From the NCBI RefSeq assembly GCF_030246845.1, contig NZ_CP126889.1, positions 3,095,001 to 3,159,000 of the forward strand: DNA of 64,000 nt, read 5' to 3'. Within the stretch, counting starts at the first letter, position 1. Each line of letters opens with the position of its first letter. This DNA comes from Enhydrobacter sp. (lineage in GTDB: Bacteria; Pseudomonadota; Alphaproteobacteria; Reyranellales; Reyranellaceae). The notes beneath the pieces were generated by a model that was not told the origin of the DNA, ran no database searches, and saw nothing but the letters and a program-made list of their open reading frames with translations. Positions 16,006 to 24,747 of this stretch are shown here, piece after piece. Both the position numbers and the translations under genes were made by a program.

Positions 16006-17184
16006 ATGCCCGTTTTGCCGCGTGCCCTGGAGATCCAGGGCGAGATTGCCGCGATCCGTCGAGACATCCACGCCCATCCAGAGCTCGCCTACGAAGAAAA
16101 CCGAACGTCCGACATCGTCGCGGCCAAGCTTCAGGAATGGGGGCTCGAAGTGACCCGCGGTCTCGGCAAGACCGGCCTGGTGGGCACGCTGCGCAAGGGC
16201 AATTCGCTGAAGTCGATCGGCCTTCGCGCCGACATGGATGCGCTGCCGATGGACGAGACCAACGACTTCGCGCATCGGTCGCAGAACGCCGGCCGCATGC
16301 ACGCCTGCGGCCACGACGGCCACACCGCGATGCTGCTGGGTGCGGCCAAGATGCTGAGCGAGACGCGCGAGTTCGAAGGCGCGGTGCATTTCATCTTCCA
16401 GCCGGCCGAGGAAGGCGGCGGCGGGGCGCGCGCCATGATCGAGGACGGGCTGTTCGAGAAATTCCCCTGCGATGCGGTGTTCGCGATCCACAACAAGCCC
16501 GGCGTGCCGCTCGGCCATATCGTCACGCGGCCCGGCCCGCTGCTGGCGGCGGCCGACCGCTGGGACATCCGTATCACCGGCAAGGGCGGCCACGCCGCCC
16601 ATCCCCACGCCACGCTCGACCCGATGGTGGTGGGCGCCAGCATCGTGATGTCGCTGCAGACGATCGTCAGCCGCAACATCGATCCCATCGATTCGACCGT
16701 GGTGACCGTGGGTTTCTTCAAGGCGGGCTCCGCCTACAACGTCATTCCGGGCGATGTGCATATCGGCGGGACGACCCGCACCACGACACCGCAGAACCGC
16801 GCGCTGGCGAAGCGGCGCATCGACGAAATCTGCCAGGGCGCCGAGAAGATGTACGGCGTCAAGATCGCCGTCGAGCACAAGCCCGGCTATCCGCCGACGG
16901 TCAACAATGCCGATCGCGCTCGCTTCGCGATCGACGTGGCCGCCGGCGTCTGCGGCGAGGGCAATGTGCGCGACAACGCCCGGCCCAGCATGGGTTCGGA
17001 GGATTTCTCCTACATGCTGGAGAAGGTGCCGGGGGCGATGGTGTGGCTGGGCAATGGCGGCGACAAGGATGCCGTGAGCCTGCACAACTCGCGCTACGAC
17101 TTCAACGACATGGCGATCCCGTTCGGCGTCAGCTTCTTCGTGCGCACCGTCGAGCGTTTCCTGGGCGAGCAGCCGTCGCCCTGA
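16006..17184 (+). CDS. M20D amidohydrolase (hippurate hydrolase/N-acyl amino acid hydrolase type)
   Basis: Zinc or manganese hydrolase of 392 residues that splits N-acyl or N-aroyl amino acids. M20D marks: DIHAHPELAYEE, GLRADMDALPM, HACGHDGHTAMLLGAA with the metal Cys and His, FQPAEEGGGGARAMI, and the distal SMGSEDFSYMLE. Start is the ATG at 16006 with GGAG seven bases before it. All expected metal ligands look intact, unlike the M20 protein at 45413. The natural substrate cannot be fixed. Confidence 0.9.
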   Translation: MPVLPRALEIQGEIAAIRRDIHAHPELAYEENRTSDIVAAKLQEWGLEVTRGLGKTGLVGTLRKGNSLKSIGLRADMDALPMDETNDFAHRSQNAGRMHACGHDGHTAMLLGAAKMLSETREFEGAVHFIFQPAEEGGGGARAMIEDGLFEKFPCDAVFAIHNKPGVPLGHIVTRPGPLLAAADRWDIRITGKGGHAAHPHATLDPMVVGASIVMSLQTIVSRNIDPIDSTVVTVGFFKAGSAYNVIPGDVHIGGTTRTTTPQNRALAKRRIDEICQGAEKMYGVKIAVEHKPGYPPTVNNADRARFAIDVAAGVCGEGNVRDNARPSMGSEDFSYMLEKVPGAMVWLGNGGDKDAVSLHNSRYDFNDMAIPFGVSFFVRTVERFLGEQPSP

Positions 17185-17201
17185 CGACGCGTCGGCTCCC
17201 T

Positions 17202-17270
17202 TGTCATGCCAAACGGAGCGAAGCATCTTTCGCGCGGCCTTGAAGACCCTTCGCTCCGCTCAGGGTGACA
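17202..17270. repeat. Intergenic inverted-repeat element, copy B (divergent)
   Basis: Arms TGTCATGCCAAACGGAGCGA... and ...TCGCTCCGCTCAGGGTGACA bracket CATCTTT and AAGACCC. It has the same TGTCAT...TGACA ends and length as the other copies but different arm bases, with compensating changes that keep the pairing. It sits between the M20D gene and the ABC exporter, and its right end creates a spurious GTG start at 17265. Confidence 0.75.
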
Positions 17271-17279
17271 CCCCATCGC

Positions 17280-19040
17280 ATGGAATTCCTCCGCGTCTAT
17301 GGCCGCGTCCTCGGATTGCTGCGCGACGAGCGCAGGCTGGCGATCACGCTGGCTCTCGCCAACGTCGCGGTGGCGGCGCTGCAGTTCTACGAGCCGGTGC
17401 TGTTCGGCAAGGTGGTGGACCTGCTGTCGAACGCCCGCAACGAGACGACGGCCACGTTGTGGGAAAAGGCGAAGGAACTGCTGATCCTGTGGGCGGCGGT
17501 CGGGCTGGGCGGCATCGTCGCCAACATAGTCGTGTCGCTGCAGGCCGACCGCATGGCCCACCGCCGGCGGCTGGGTGCCATGGCGCGCTATTTCGAGCAT
17601 GTGCTGGTGCTGCCCTTCGCCTTCCACAATGCCCAGCATTCGGGCCGGCTCCTGAAGGTGATGCTGACCGGCGTCGATCACCTGTTCGGCATCTGGCTCA
17701 GCTTCTTCCGCGAGAATCTCGCCACCTTCGTGGCGCTGTTCGTCATGCTGCCGCTCAGCCTGTTCCTGAACTGGCGACTCGGGCTGCTGCTGATCGTGCT
17801 GATCCTGTTCTTCGCCGCCGCCAACGCCTGGGTGGTCGGCAAGACCGACAAGCTGCAGGCCGAGGTCGAGGAACACCACAGCGAGCTGGCGAGTCGGGCG
17901 GGCGATGCGCTGGGCAACATCCATCTGATCCAGAGCTTCGTGCGGCTCGCGGCCGAGACGCGCGAGATCAACCGCATCATCGGCGAGACGCTTGCGGCGC
18001 AGTATCCCGTATTGAACTGGTGGGCGCTGCTGTCGGTGCTGACGCGCGCCGCCTCGACCCTCACGGTGATCCTGATCTTCGTGCTCGGCACCTGGCTCTA
18101 TACCCGCGGCGAGGCGACCGTCGGCCAGATCGTGAGCTTCATGGGCTTCTCCGCCATGCTGATCGGCCGCATGGACCAGGCCTCGGCCTTCGTGAGTCGC
18201 ATTTTCTTCCAGATGCCGGCGCTGGCCGATTTCTTCCGCGTGATCGACCACCAGACCACGGTGCCGGACCGGCCGGACGGCGTCCAGCTTGGCCGCGCCC
18301 GGGGCGACGTCGATTTCGAGGACGTGAGCTTCTCCTATGACGGGTTGCGGCCGGCGCTGCAGCATTTCTCGCTGCACGTGCCGGCGGGAACGACGGTCGC
18401 CCTGGTCGGTCCGACGGGGGCGGGCAAGAGCACGGCGCTGTCGCTGCTGCATCGCATGTGGGACCCGCAGTCGGGCATGATCCGCGTCGACGGCATCGAC
18501 CATCGCGCCATCAGGCTCGACTCGCTGCGTCGCAATATCGGCGTGGTGTTCCAGGATTCGACCATGTTCTACCGCTCGATCGCCGACAATCTGCGCATCG
18601 GCAAGCCGGATGCGACGCAGGCCGAGCTCGAGCAGGCGGCGCGCCTTGCCGAGGCGCACGACTTCATCTCGCGTCAGCCGCAGGGTTACGACACGCTGGT
18701 CGGCGAGCGCGGCGCCACGCTCTCCGGCGGCGAACGCCAGCGGCTGGCCATCGCCCGGGCGCTGCTCAAGGATCCGCCGATCCTGATCCTGGACGAGGCG
18801 ACCAGCGCGCTCGACTCGGTCACCGAGGCGCGCATCCAGAAGGCGCTCAAGGTGCTGATGAAGGGCCGCACCACCTTCGTCATCGCCCATCGCCTTTCGA
18901 CCATTCGCGATGCCGATCAGGTGGTCGTCCTGGAACAGGGGCGGATCGTGGAACGCGGCGCCTATCGCGAGCTCATGGCCGCGGGCGGCGTCTTCGCACG
19001 ACTCGTGGCCACCCAGCAGATCGGCACGGAATCTGCCTGA
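17280..19040 (+). CDS. ndvA: ABC exporter, fused permease/ATPase, cyclic beta-1,2-glucan exporter type
   Basis: Half-transporter of 586 residues: an N-terminal six-helix domain (about 1-310) with EPVLFGKVVD and the NdvA-like AQYPVLNWWALLSVLTRAAS, then an ATPase with Walker A GPTGAGKST, signature LSGGERQRLAIARALL and Walker B ILILDEATSALD. Length and these membrane motifs match NdvA/ChvA, which export periplasmic cyclic glucans in rhizobia and Agrobacterium. No glucan synthase ndvB is in the window, so the cargo is unproven. The true start is ATG 17280; an upstream GTG lies within repeat copy B. Confidence 0.8.
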   Translation: MEFLRVYGRVLGLLRDERRLAITLALANVAVAALQFYEPVLFGKVVDLLSNARNETTATLWEKAKELLILWAAVGLGGIVANIVVSLQADRMAHRRRLGAMARYFEHVLVLPFAFHNAQHSGRLLKVMLTGVDHLFGIWLSFFRENLATFVALFVMLPLSLFLNWRLGLLLIVLILFFAAANAWVVGKTDKLQAEVEEHHSELASRAGDALGNIHLIQSFVRLAAETREINRIIGETLAAQYPVLNWWALLSVLTRAASTLTVILIFVLGTWLYTRGEATVGQIVSFMGFSAMLIGRMDQASAFVSRIFFQMPALADFFRVIDHQTTVPDRPDGVQLGRARGDVDFEDVSFSYDGLRPALQHFSLHVPAGTTVALVGPTGAGKSTALSLLHRMWDPQSGMIRVDGIDHRAIRLDSLRRNIGVVFQDSTMFYRSIADNLRIGKPDATQAELEQAARLAEAHDFISRQPQGYDTLVGERGATLSGGERQRLAIARALLKDPPILILDEATSALDSVTEARIQKALKVLMKGRTTFVIAHRLSTIRDADQVVVLEQGRIVERGAYRELMAAGGVFARLVATQQIGTESA

Positions 19041-19100
19041 TATCCCCTTGGCGGATCGGCAAGGCCCGCCTAAGAGTCGGCCGAACATCGGGGGGCTTGG

Positions 19101-20114
19101 ATGATCAAGGCAATGAGGGGATTGGGGATCGCCGCGGCGATCGCGACATGGCTGGCGGCCACGCCCGCCTCGGCGCAGACGCCGATCAAGTTCACCCTCG
19201 ACTGGGTGTTCCAGGGACCGACCTCGCCGTTCCTGGTGGCGCTGGAGAAGGGCTACTACAAGGCCGAAGGCCTCGATGTCACCATGGATCCGGGCCAAGG
19301 CTCGGCCGGCGCCGTCCAGCGGGTCGCCACCGGCGCCTACCAGATCGGCTTCGCCGACGTGAACGCGGCCCTCGAATACGACGCCAAGAACCCCGGCAAG
19401 GAGGTGCTTTGCGTGTTCATGGCCTATGACTTCGCGCCATTCGGCGTCTATGCACTGAAGAAGAGCGGCATCAGGACACCGAAGGATCTCCAGGGCAAGA
19501 AGCTCGGCGCCCCGGTATTCGACGCCTCCTATCGTCTGTTCCCCGCTTTCGCCAAGATGAACGGCATCACCAAGTGGGACTACGTGAACCTGACGCCACA
19601 GCTTCGCGAGCAGAGCCTGGTGCAGGGTTCGGTCGACTTCATCTCCGGTCACTACTTCTCTTCGATGCTCGACCTCAAGGCGCGCGGGGTGAAGTTCGAC
19701 GACATCGTCGCGATGCGCTACGTCGACTACGGCATGGACGTCTACGGCAACGGCATCGTCGTCTCGCCGGAGATGGCCAAGAACGAGAAAGCGGTGAAGG
19801 GCTTCGTCGCCGCCACCATCAAGGGCTGGCGGGACGTGATCAAGGACAACAAGCTCGGCGTCGCCGCCGCCAAGAAGCGCGATCCGCTGATCGACGATGC
19901 GCTCGAGCTGGAGCGCCTGCAGCTTTCGCTGCAGACCAACATCCTGACGCCCTACGTCAAGGCCAACGGCATGGGCGGCGTCGATCCCGAGCGTTTCGCC
20001 CGTTCCGTCAAGCTGGTGTCGGAGGCCTTCGGCCTGCCGCACGCGCCGGCGCCGGATAAGGTCTTCACCGACAAATACCTGCCGCCGAAGGCCGAGCGCA
20101 TGGTTACGCAATGA
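19101..20114 (+). CDS. ABC transporter substrate-binding protein (NMT1/THI5-like)
   Basis: Periplasmic binding protein of 337 residues. A signal peptide (about 1-25, ending ASAQT) precedes FTLDWVFQGPTSPFLVALEK and GYYKAEGLDVTM, the typical opening of NMT1/SsuA-like proteins that bind thiamine precursors, sulfonates, nitrate or similar small ligands. It is followed by the ATPase and permease of the same importer, but separated from them by 156 nt containing three palindromes. Ligand not determinable. Confidence 0.9.
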   Translation: MIKAMRGLGIAAAIATWLAATPASAQTPIKFTLDWVFQGPTSPFLVALEKGYYKAEGLDVTMDPGQGSAGAVQRVATGAYQIGFADVNAALEYDAKNPGKEVLCVFMAYDFAPFGVYALKKSGIRTPKDLQGKKLGAPVFDASYRLFPAFAKMNGITKWDYVNLTPQLREQSLVQGSVDFISGHYFSSMLDLKARGVKFDDIVAMRYVDYGMDVYGNGIVVSPEMAKNEKAVKGFVAATIKGWRDVIKDNKLGVAAAKKRDPLIDDALELERLQLSLQTNILTPYVKANGMGGVDPERFARSVKLVSEAFGLPHAPAPDKVFTDKYLPPKAERMVTQ

Positions 20115-20139
20115 TGTCGTGGGATGGGACAGGAAGATT

Positions 20140-20199
20140 GCGCCACTGCAGTGGCGCGCTCCCTTGAGCGCTCATCGGGGCGCGCAACTCCAGTTGCGC
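20140..20199. repeat. Three palindromes spaced exactly 21 bp centre to centre
   Basis: Perfect 18-mer GCGCCACTGCAGTGGCGC (20140-20157), perfect 10-mer TGAGCGCTCA (20165-20174) and GCGCAACT-CC-AGTTGCGC (20182-20199). Their centres lie at 20148.5, 20169.5 and 20190.5. Located between the binding-protein gene and its ATPase gene, they could be stacked operators on one DNA face, an mRNA-stabilising REP-like unit, or a differential-expression hairpin array. Confidence 0.85.
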
Positions 20200-20270
20200 T
20201 CATGCGGTCTAACGGCAATGGGCCAGCGACAAAGAGACAACCATCGTTCGCAAGCCTTCGACGGCGCCCC

Positions 20271-21056
20271 ATGACCTTCGTCGATCTCAAAGGGGTCAGT
20301 CTGACCTATCGGCTGGGCAGGGAGACGACGCTCGCGCTGGCCGACGCGACGATGACTGTCGGCAAGGGCGAGTTCGTGGCGGTCGTCGGGCCCTCGGGCT
20401 GCGGCAAGTCCACGATCATGAAGCTCGTGACCGGCCTCCTGCCGCCGTCGGGTGGCGAGGTGCGGGTGGGCGGACAGCGCGTGACGGGGCCGGTCAAGGG
20501 TGTCGGCATGGCATTCCAGAACCCTACTTTGATGCCGTGGCGCACGACGCTGGCCAACATCCTCCTGCCGATGGAGGTGGTCGAGCCGCACAAGCGGCGC
20601 TTCCGCCGGCACCGGGCCGAGTACGAGGCGCGGGCGATGAAGCTCCTCGAAACCGTGGGACTTGCCGATTTCAGCCAGAAGTATCCCTGGCAGCTCTCCG
20701 GCGGCATGCAGCAGCGCTCCAATCTCTGCCGTGCGTTGATCCACGAGCCCGAGCTCCTGATGCTGGACGAGCCGTTCGGCGCGCTCGATGCGTTCACCCG
20801 CGAGGAGCTGTGGGGCGTGATGCAGGCGCTATGGCTGGAGAAGCGCTTCACTGGCGTGCTGGTGACGCACGATCTGCGCGAGGCGGCCTATCTCGCCGAT
20901 ACCGTGCATGTGATGAGCCGGCGTCCCGGCCGTATCGTTCTGACGCGCACGATCGACATCCCGCGCCCCCGCACGCTCGCCACCACCTTCGAGCCGCGCT
21001 TCGTGGAGATCGTCCACGAGCTGCGCGACCGCATCCACCAGGAACATTCGGCATGA
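20271..21056 (+). CDS. ABC transporter ATP-binding protein (nitrate/sulfonate/taurine type)
   Basis: Cytosolic ATPase of 261 residues driving the importer. Walker A GPSGCGKST (about 39-47), Q-loop AFQNPTLMPWRTTLANILLP, signature LSGGMQQRSNLCRAL and Walker B LLMLDEPFGALDAFTREELW agree with the SsuB/TauB family. I chose ATG 20271 (MTFVDLKGVSLTYRLG); the open frame further upstream runs through the palindromes and is not protein-like. Its stop overlaps the permease start as ATGA. Confidence 0.93.
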   Translation: MTFVDLKGVSLTYRLGRETTLALADATMTVGKGEFVAVVGPSGCGKSTIMKLVTGLLPPSGGEVRVGGQRVTGPVKGVGMAFQNPTLMPWRTTLANILLPMEVVEPHKRRFRRHRAEYEARAMKLLETVGLADFSQKYPWQLSGGMQQRSNLCRALIHEPELLMLDEPFGALDAFTREELWGVMQALWLEKRFTGVLVTHDLREAAYLADTVHVMSRRPGRIVLTRTIDIPRPRTLATTFEPRFVEIVHELRDRIHQEHSA

Positions 21057-21829
21057 GCGAGTGGCGACGCAACGCACTCAGGATCGCCATGCCCTGGCTC
21101 GCCATCGCGGTCCTGCTGCTCCTCTGGGAGGCCGCCTGCATTGTCTTCGACCTGCCGGAGATCCTGCTGCCGCGCCCCAGCAAGGTCTTCGCGGTCTTCT
21201 TTGCGCGCTTCGACATCCTGCTGCTGTTCTGCTGGCAGACGCTCTGGACCTCCCTGATCGGCTTCCTGATCGCCATCGCGGGCGGCCTGCTGCTGGGGCT
21301 CGCGATCGGCGCCTCGCCGTTCGTCTACTCGGGCCTCTATCCGCTCCTGATCGCCTTCAACGCGGTGCCGAAGGTGGCGCTGGTGCCGATCCTGATGATC
21401 TGGGTCGGCGTCGGCGCCTTGCCGGCGGTGGTGACGGCGTTCGTGATCAGCTTCTTCCCGATCGTGGTCAATGTCGCGACCGGGCTCGCCACCATCGAGC
21501 CCGAGATGCGCGACGTCTTGCGCTCGCTCGGCGCCTCGCGCACCGAGATCCTGACCAAGGTCGGCATTCCGCGGGCCATGCCCTATCTCTTCGCGAGCCT
21601 CAAGGTCGCGATCACGCTCGCCTTCATCGGCTCGGTCATCTCCGAGACGGTGGGCGGCAATCGCGGCATCGGCTTCCTGATGCTGTCGGCCGGCGCGCGC
21701 AACGACGCACCCACCACTTTCGCCGGCCTGTTCGCCATCGCCATCATGGGCGTTTTGATGTACGCCCTCTGCGCCCTCGTCGAGAAGCGCATGACGCGCT
21801 GGGCGTTTCGCGGCGAGATCGTGAGCTAG
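21053..21829 (+). CDS. ABC transporter permease (nitrate/sulfonate/taurine type)
   Basis: Inner-membrane channel subunit of 258 residues with about six helices. The EAA loop facing the ATPase is visible as RSLGASRTEILTKVGIPRAM (about 160-180). The start overlaps the ATPase stop by ATGA, so the two subunits are coupled. Together with the binding protein at 19101 it makes a complete importer; the ligand is unknown. Confidence 0.92.
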   Translation: MSEWRRNALRIAMPWLAIAVLLLLWEAACIVFDLPEILLPRPSKVFAVFFARFDILLLFCWQTLWTSLIGFLIAIAGGLLLGLAIGASPFVYSGLYPLLIAFNAVPKVALVPILMIWVGVGALPAVVTAFVISFFPIVVNVATGLATIEPEMRDVLRSLGASRTEILTKVGIPRAMPYLFASLKVAITLAFIGSVISETVGGNRGIGFLMLSAGARNDAPTTFAGLFAIAIMGVLMYALCALVEKRMTRWAFRGEIVS

Positions 21830-21835
21830 GAGCCG

Positions 21836-22624
21836 ATGACTCTCGCACCCACGCCGACACCGTTCGACCCGGACCGGTATCGCTTCGCCGCCGCGCATTA
21901 CGAACAAGGCCGGGTACCCTACGCGCCGGCGCTGATCCGCCGGGTCGCCGAGGTCACCGGCATCGGCTCCCGGCACCGGGTGCTCGATCTCGGCTGTGGT
22001 CCGGCGCCGCTTGCCCGCGGCTTCGCTCCGCTCGTCCGCGAGGTGGTGGCGATCGACCCCTCTCCGGAGATGCTGGCGGCGGCCCGAGCGCTGGCCGGGC
22101 AGGCGGCAAACATCCGCTTTCTCTCCGGCAGTTCTTACGACCTCGATCCGACGCTTGGTCCTTTCCGCCTGGCCGTCATGGGGCGCTCGTTCCATTGGAT
22201 GGACCGGGTGGACACGCTGAGGCGCCTCGACCGAATGATCGAGCCGGGCGGCGCGGTGGTCCTGTTCCACGATTCCGCGCCGGCAATCCCGGCAAATGCC
22301 TGGCGCAAGGTCTGGCGCGATATCCGCGAGCGCTACGAGCCCAACCACGGGCCGCACGACCGTGATCCCGACTGGATCCGCCACGAGGCGATCCTGCTTG
22401 AGTCGCCGTTCCCCCGCCTGGAAAGCTTCGGCGTGATCGACCGGCGAACGGTCGACGTCGAGACACTGGTGCAGCGGGCGCTCTCGATGGGCTCCACGTC
22501 ACCGTCGCACCTGGGCGGGAAGATGGGAGCCATGGTGGCGGAGCTGCGCGCCGCGCTCGCAGATGTGCGCGAGGAAGTGGTGGAAACCTCCGCGCTGGTG
22601 GCGTGGCGACCGGATTTCCGGTGA
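21836..22624 (+). CDS. Class I SAM-dependent methyltransferase
   Basis: Protein of 262 residues with a Rossmann methyltransferase fold. Motif I VLDLGCGPAPLARGF (about 50-64), motif II VVAIDPSPEMLAAAR and post-I FRLAVMGRSFHWM are clear. It begins 6 nt after the permease stop and may belong to the importer transcript. The methyl acceptor is unknown. A 7-bp hairpin follows its stop. Confidence 0.85.
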   Translation: MTLAPTPTPFDPDRYRFAAAHYEQGRVPYAPALIRRVAEVTGIGSRHRVLDLGCGPAPLARGFAPLVREVVAIDPSPEMLAAARALAGQAANIRFLSGSSYDLDPTLGPFRLAVMGRSFHWMDRVDTLRRLDRMIEPGGAVVLFHDSAPAIPANAWRKVWRDIRERYEPNHGPHDRDPDWIRHEAILLESPFPRLESFGVIDRRTVDVETLVQRALSMGSTSPSHLGGKMGAMVAELRAALADVREEVVETSALVAWRPDFR

Positions 22625-22629
22625 ACGTC

Positions 22630-22646
22630 CCGCTGCTCGGCAGCGG
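22630..22646. terminator. Candidate bidirectional terminator hairpin
   Basis: CCGCTGC-TCG-GCAGCGG is a perfect 7-bp stem with a 3-nt loop, 5 nt after the methyltransferase stop and 12 nt before the stop of the convergent monooxygenase gene. A GCGTTT run follows on the plus strand. Position and stem fit a terminator; the T-tract is short. Confidence 0.5.
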
Positions 22647-22657
22647 CGTTTCCTCGA

Positions 22658-23647
22658 CTATCGCCCCTTGCGCAATCGCGCCAGCAGCGGAAAGGCCTCG
22701 GCGGCGAAGCGCTCGGTCTGCCGGTCGCGCTGCTCGTAGGGGCCGACGAAGTCGAGAATGACGTGGCGGACGCCTGCCTCGTGGAAGCGCAGGATGGTCT
22801 CGACCACCTGCTGCGGCGAGCCGAGCGCGCAGTAGCGCTCGGCGGCCTTGCGGAAATCCATGGCATAGCGCTGGCTGAGCGAGATAGTCGCGGCGTCCAG
22901 CGCCTTTTCGTAGGTGTCGTCTATGCAGGTGAACAGGAGATGGGCGGTGCCGAAGCCACGCTCGAAGACCCGCCCGGCCTCCTCCGCAGCCGCCGCGATC
23001 TTGGCCAGGCCTCGCCGGAACATGTCGGGCGTGACGACGTAGGACATCCAGCCATCGGTCAGTCGGCCGACGCGCCGCAGCGCGGCATCGGACCGGCCGC
23101 CGCACCAGATCGGCGGACCGCCGGGCTGGCGCGGCGGCGGCTGCATCGGCACGTCCTTGAATTGGAAGAAGTGCCCGTCATGCGATGCCGGCTCGCCGCT
23201 CCAGAACTCGCGCAGCACCGCGAGGCTTTCGGTGAGGCGCGCGCCGCGCTCCTTGATGGGCACGCCGCAGGCTTCGTATTCCTTGGGGAACTCGCCGCCC
23301 ACGCCAACGCCGAAGATGAACCGGCCCTCGGTCAGGTGGTCCAGGGTAGAGACCTGCTTGGCAACCGGCGTGGGATGCCGCAGCGGCAGGAGATAGACCG
23401 CCGTGCCGAACTGCAGGCGCGGACTCACCACCGCCGCCTGCGCGAGCTGCAGCAGGGGGTCGAAGATGGCGAGGGCAAAGGAGATATGATCACCGACCCA
23501 CAGTGAATCGTAGCCGCAGCGATCGACCAGGCCGACCAGCGTGCGCATCTCGTCGATCGTCGGCAGCCAGGGACCGGTGGCGGGCTCGGTGCGGCGGTGG
23601 ATGGTCTGCATGCCGATGCGCAGGCGATCGTCGAGGGGCAAGTCCAT
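22658..23647 (-). CDS. LLM-class flavin-dependent oxidoreductase (luciferase-like) 1
   Basis: TIM-barrel monooxygenase or dehydrogenase of 329 residues using reduced FMN or F420. Bacterial luciferase family blocks are seen: YDSLWVGDHISFA near residue 47, LDHLTEGRFIFGVGVGGEFP near 102 and WCGGRSDAALRRVGRLTDGW. The start (23645-23647) is 4 nt after the stop of the second LLM gene, so they form an operon. Family members of this kind attack sulfonates, cyclic ketones or nitrogen ligands; the substrate is not determinable. Confidence 0.88.
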   Translation of the reverse strand: MDLPLDDRLRIGMQTIHRRTEPATGPWLPTIDEMRTLVGLVDRCGYDSLWVGDHISFALAIFDPLLQLAQAAVVSPRLQFGTAVYLLPLRHPTPVAKQVSTLDHLTEGRFIFGVGVGGEFPKEYEACGVPIKERGARLTESLAVLREFWSGEPASHDGHFFQFKDVPMQPPPRQPGGPPIWCGGRSDAALRRVGRLTDGWMSYVVTPDMFRRGLAKIAAAAEEAGRVFERGFGTAHLLFTCIDDTYEKALDAATISLSQRYAMDFRKAAERYCALGSPQQVVETILRFHEAGVRHVILDFVGPYEQRDRQTERFAAEAFPLLARLRKGR

Positions 23648-23651
23648 AGCT

Positions 23652-24698
23652 CTACCTTTCCGTCCTGAAGCCGCGAAAGGCCTGTGGGATCCGGTGAATC
23701 TCGGCGAGCATCTCCCGCACAGGCCCCGGTTCCCAGCCCGGCGGCAGGGCGATGGTGATGGAATCGGCTGCGCCGCCGAAGCGCCGTTCGATCTCGCCCG
23801 GGATCTCGGCATAGGTGCCGCAGGCGGCGAAGATGCGCAGGGTATCGTCGGAGATCTGCTGCGCCATTTCCTTCCACCGGCCCTGCACGGACATCTCGTG
23901 CAGCTTCTGGCCCAGATCCTCGAGGCCGTGCATGGCCAGGATCGGCCTGTAGGTGCGGGTCGAGCCATAGAAGGCGACGCGAAAGCGCGCCCATTCCATA
24001 GCCTTGCGAACCGCCGCTTCATCGGCGCCAGTGCAGACGAAGCCGCCGCCATGGATATCGAAGTGCTCGCGGCGGCGGCCGCTGCGCTGCATGCCTTCGA
24101 GCATGGTCGGCAGGCAGACTTCCTCGAGGTAGCGGCGGCTGCAGATCGGATGGAGCCGCACGCCGTCGCACAGCTCACCTGCCAGCCGCAGCATGGCCGG
24201 TCCGACCGCCGAGATCGTTACCGGCACCATCGGCAGGCCGGTCCGTTCCGGCGAAAAGTCCGGTGTCATGAGCGTCAGCGTGTAGTGCTTGCCGCGATAG
24301 TCGAGCTTCTGACCTGTCTCCCAGCAGCGCCAGATCGCGCGCAGGGCCTCGATATACTCGCGCAGCCGCGGCGCCGGCGGGCTCCACGGGATGCCGAACC
24401 GGCGCTCGTTGTGGCCCTTGACCTGCGGGCCGAGGCCGAGGACGAAGCGGCCGCGCGAATTCGCCTGAAGGTCCCACGCCTGTGAGGCAAGAACGGTCGG
24501 ACTGCGCGGGAAGGCGACGGCGATCGACGGCGTGAGCTCGACGCGCTCGGTGGCGACGGCGGCGAAGGCGAGCGGCGCCAGCACGTCGTGCCCGAGCTCG
24601 GTCGTCATCAGGGCGTCGAACCCGGCCTTCTCTGCCGCCTCCGCGGCCGGTCCTACACTGCGCCAGTCGGCTGGCGGCAGCTCCGTGAACACGCGCAT
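23652..24698 (-). CDS. LLM-class flavin/F420-dependent oxidoreductase 2
   Basis: Second luciferase-like enzyme, 348 residues, distantly related to its neighbour: AEKAGFDALMTTELGHDV (about 22-39), AFPRSPTVLASQAWDLQANS and RGRFVLGLGPQVKGHNERR are standard blocks. The insertion pattern resembles the TIGR03617-type F420 branch more than the FMN branch, which is an impression from motifs only. First gene of the two-gene transcript. Whether the organism makes F420 cannot be judged here. Confidence 0.85.
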   Translation of the reverse strand: MRVFTELPPADWRSVGPAAEAAEKAGFDALMTTELGHDVLAPLAFAAVATERVELTPSIAVAFPRSPTVLASQAWDLQANSRGRFVLGLGPQVKGHNERRFGIPWSPPAPRLREYIEALRAIWRCWETGQKLDYRGKHYTLTLMTPDFSPERTGLPMVPVTISAVGPAMLRLAGELCDGVRLHPICSRRYLEEVCLPTMLEGMQRSGRRREHFDIHGGGFVCTGADEAAVRKAMEWARFRVAFYGSTRTYRPILAMHGLEDLGQKLHEMSVQGRWKEMAQQISDDTLRIFAACGTYAEIPGEIERRFGGAADSITIALPPGWEPGPVREMLAEIHRIPQAFRGFRTER

Positions 24699-24747
24699 GG
24701 CATCCTCCCGATGGCGGTGTCGACACAGTATCGCAGGACGGCCGGCC

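Noticed and set aside
17265..17280. GTG start for the ABC exporter at 17265
   Set aside because: It lies within the right arm of repeat copy B; the ATG at 17280 gives the family-like N-terminus.
17094..20111. A 1005-residue open frame on the minus strand
   Set aside because: Antisense to the NdvA-like exporter and the binding protein, which have full motif sets. Its product is Arg/His/Gln-rich low-complexity typical of high-GC shadow frames, and it crosses repeat copy B.
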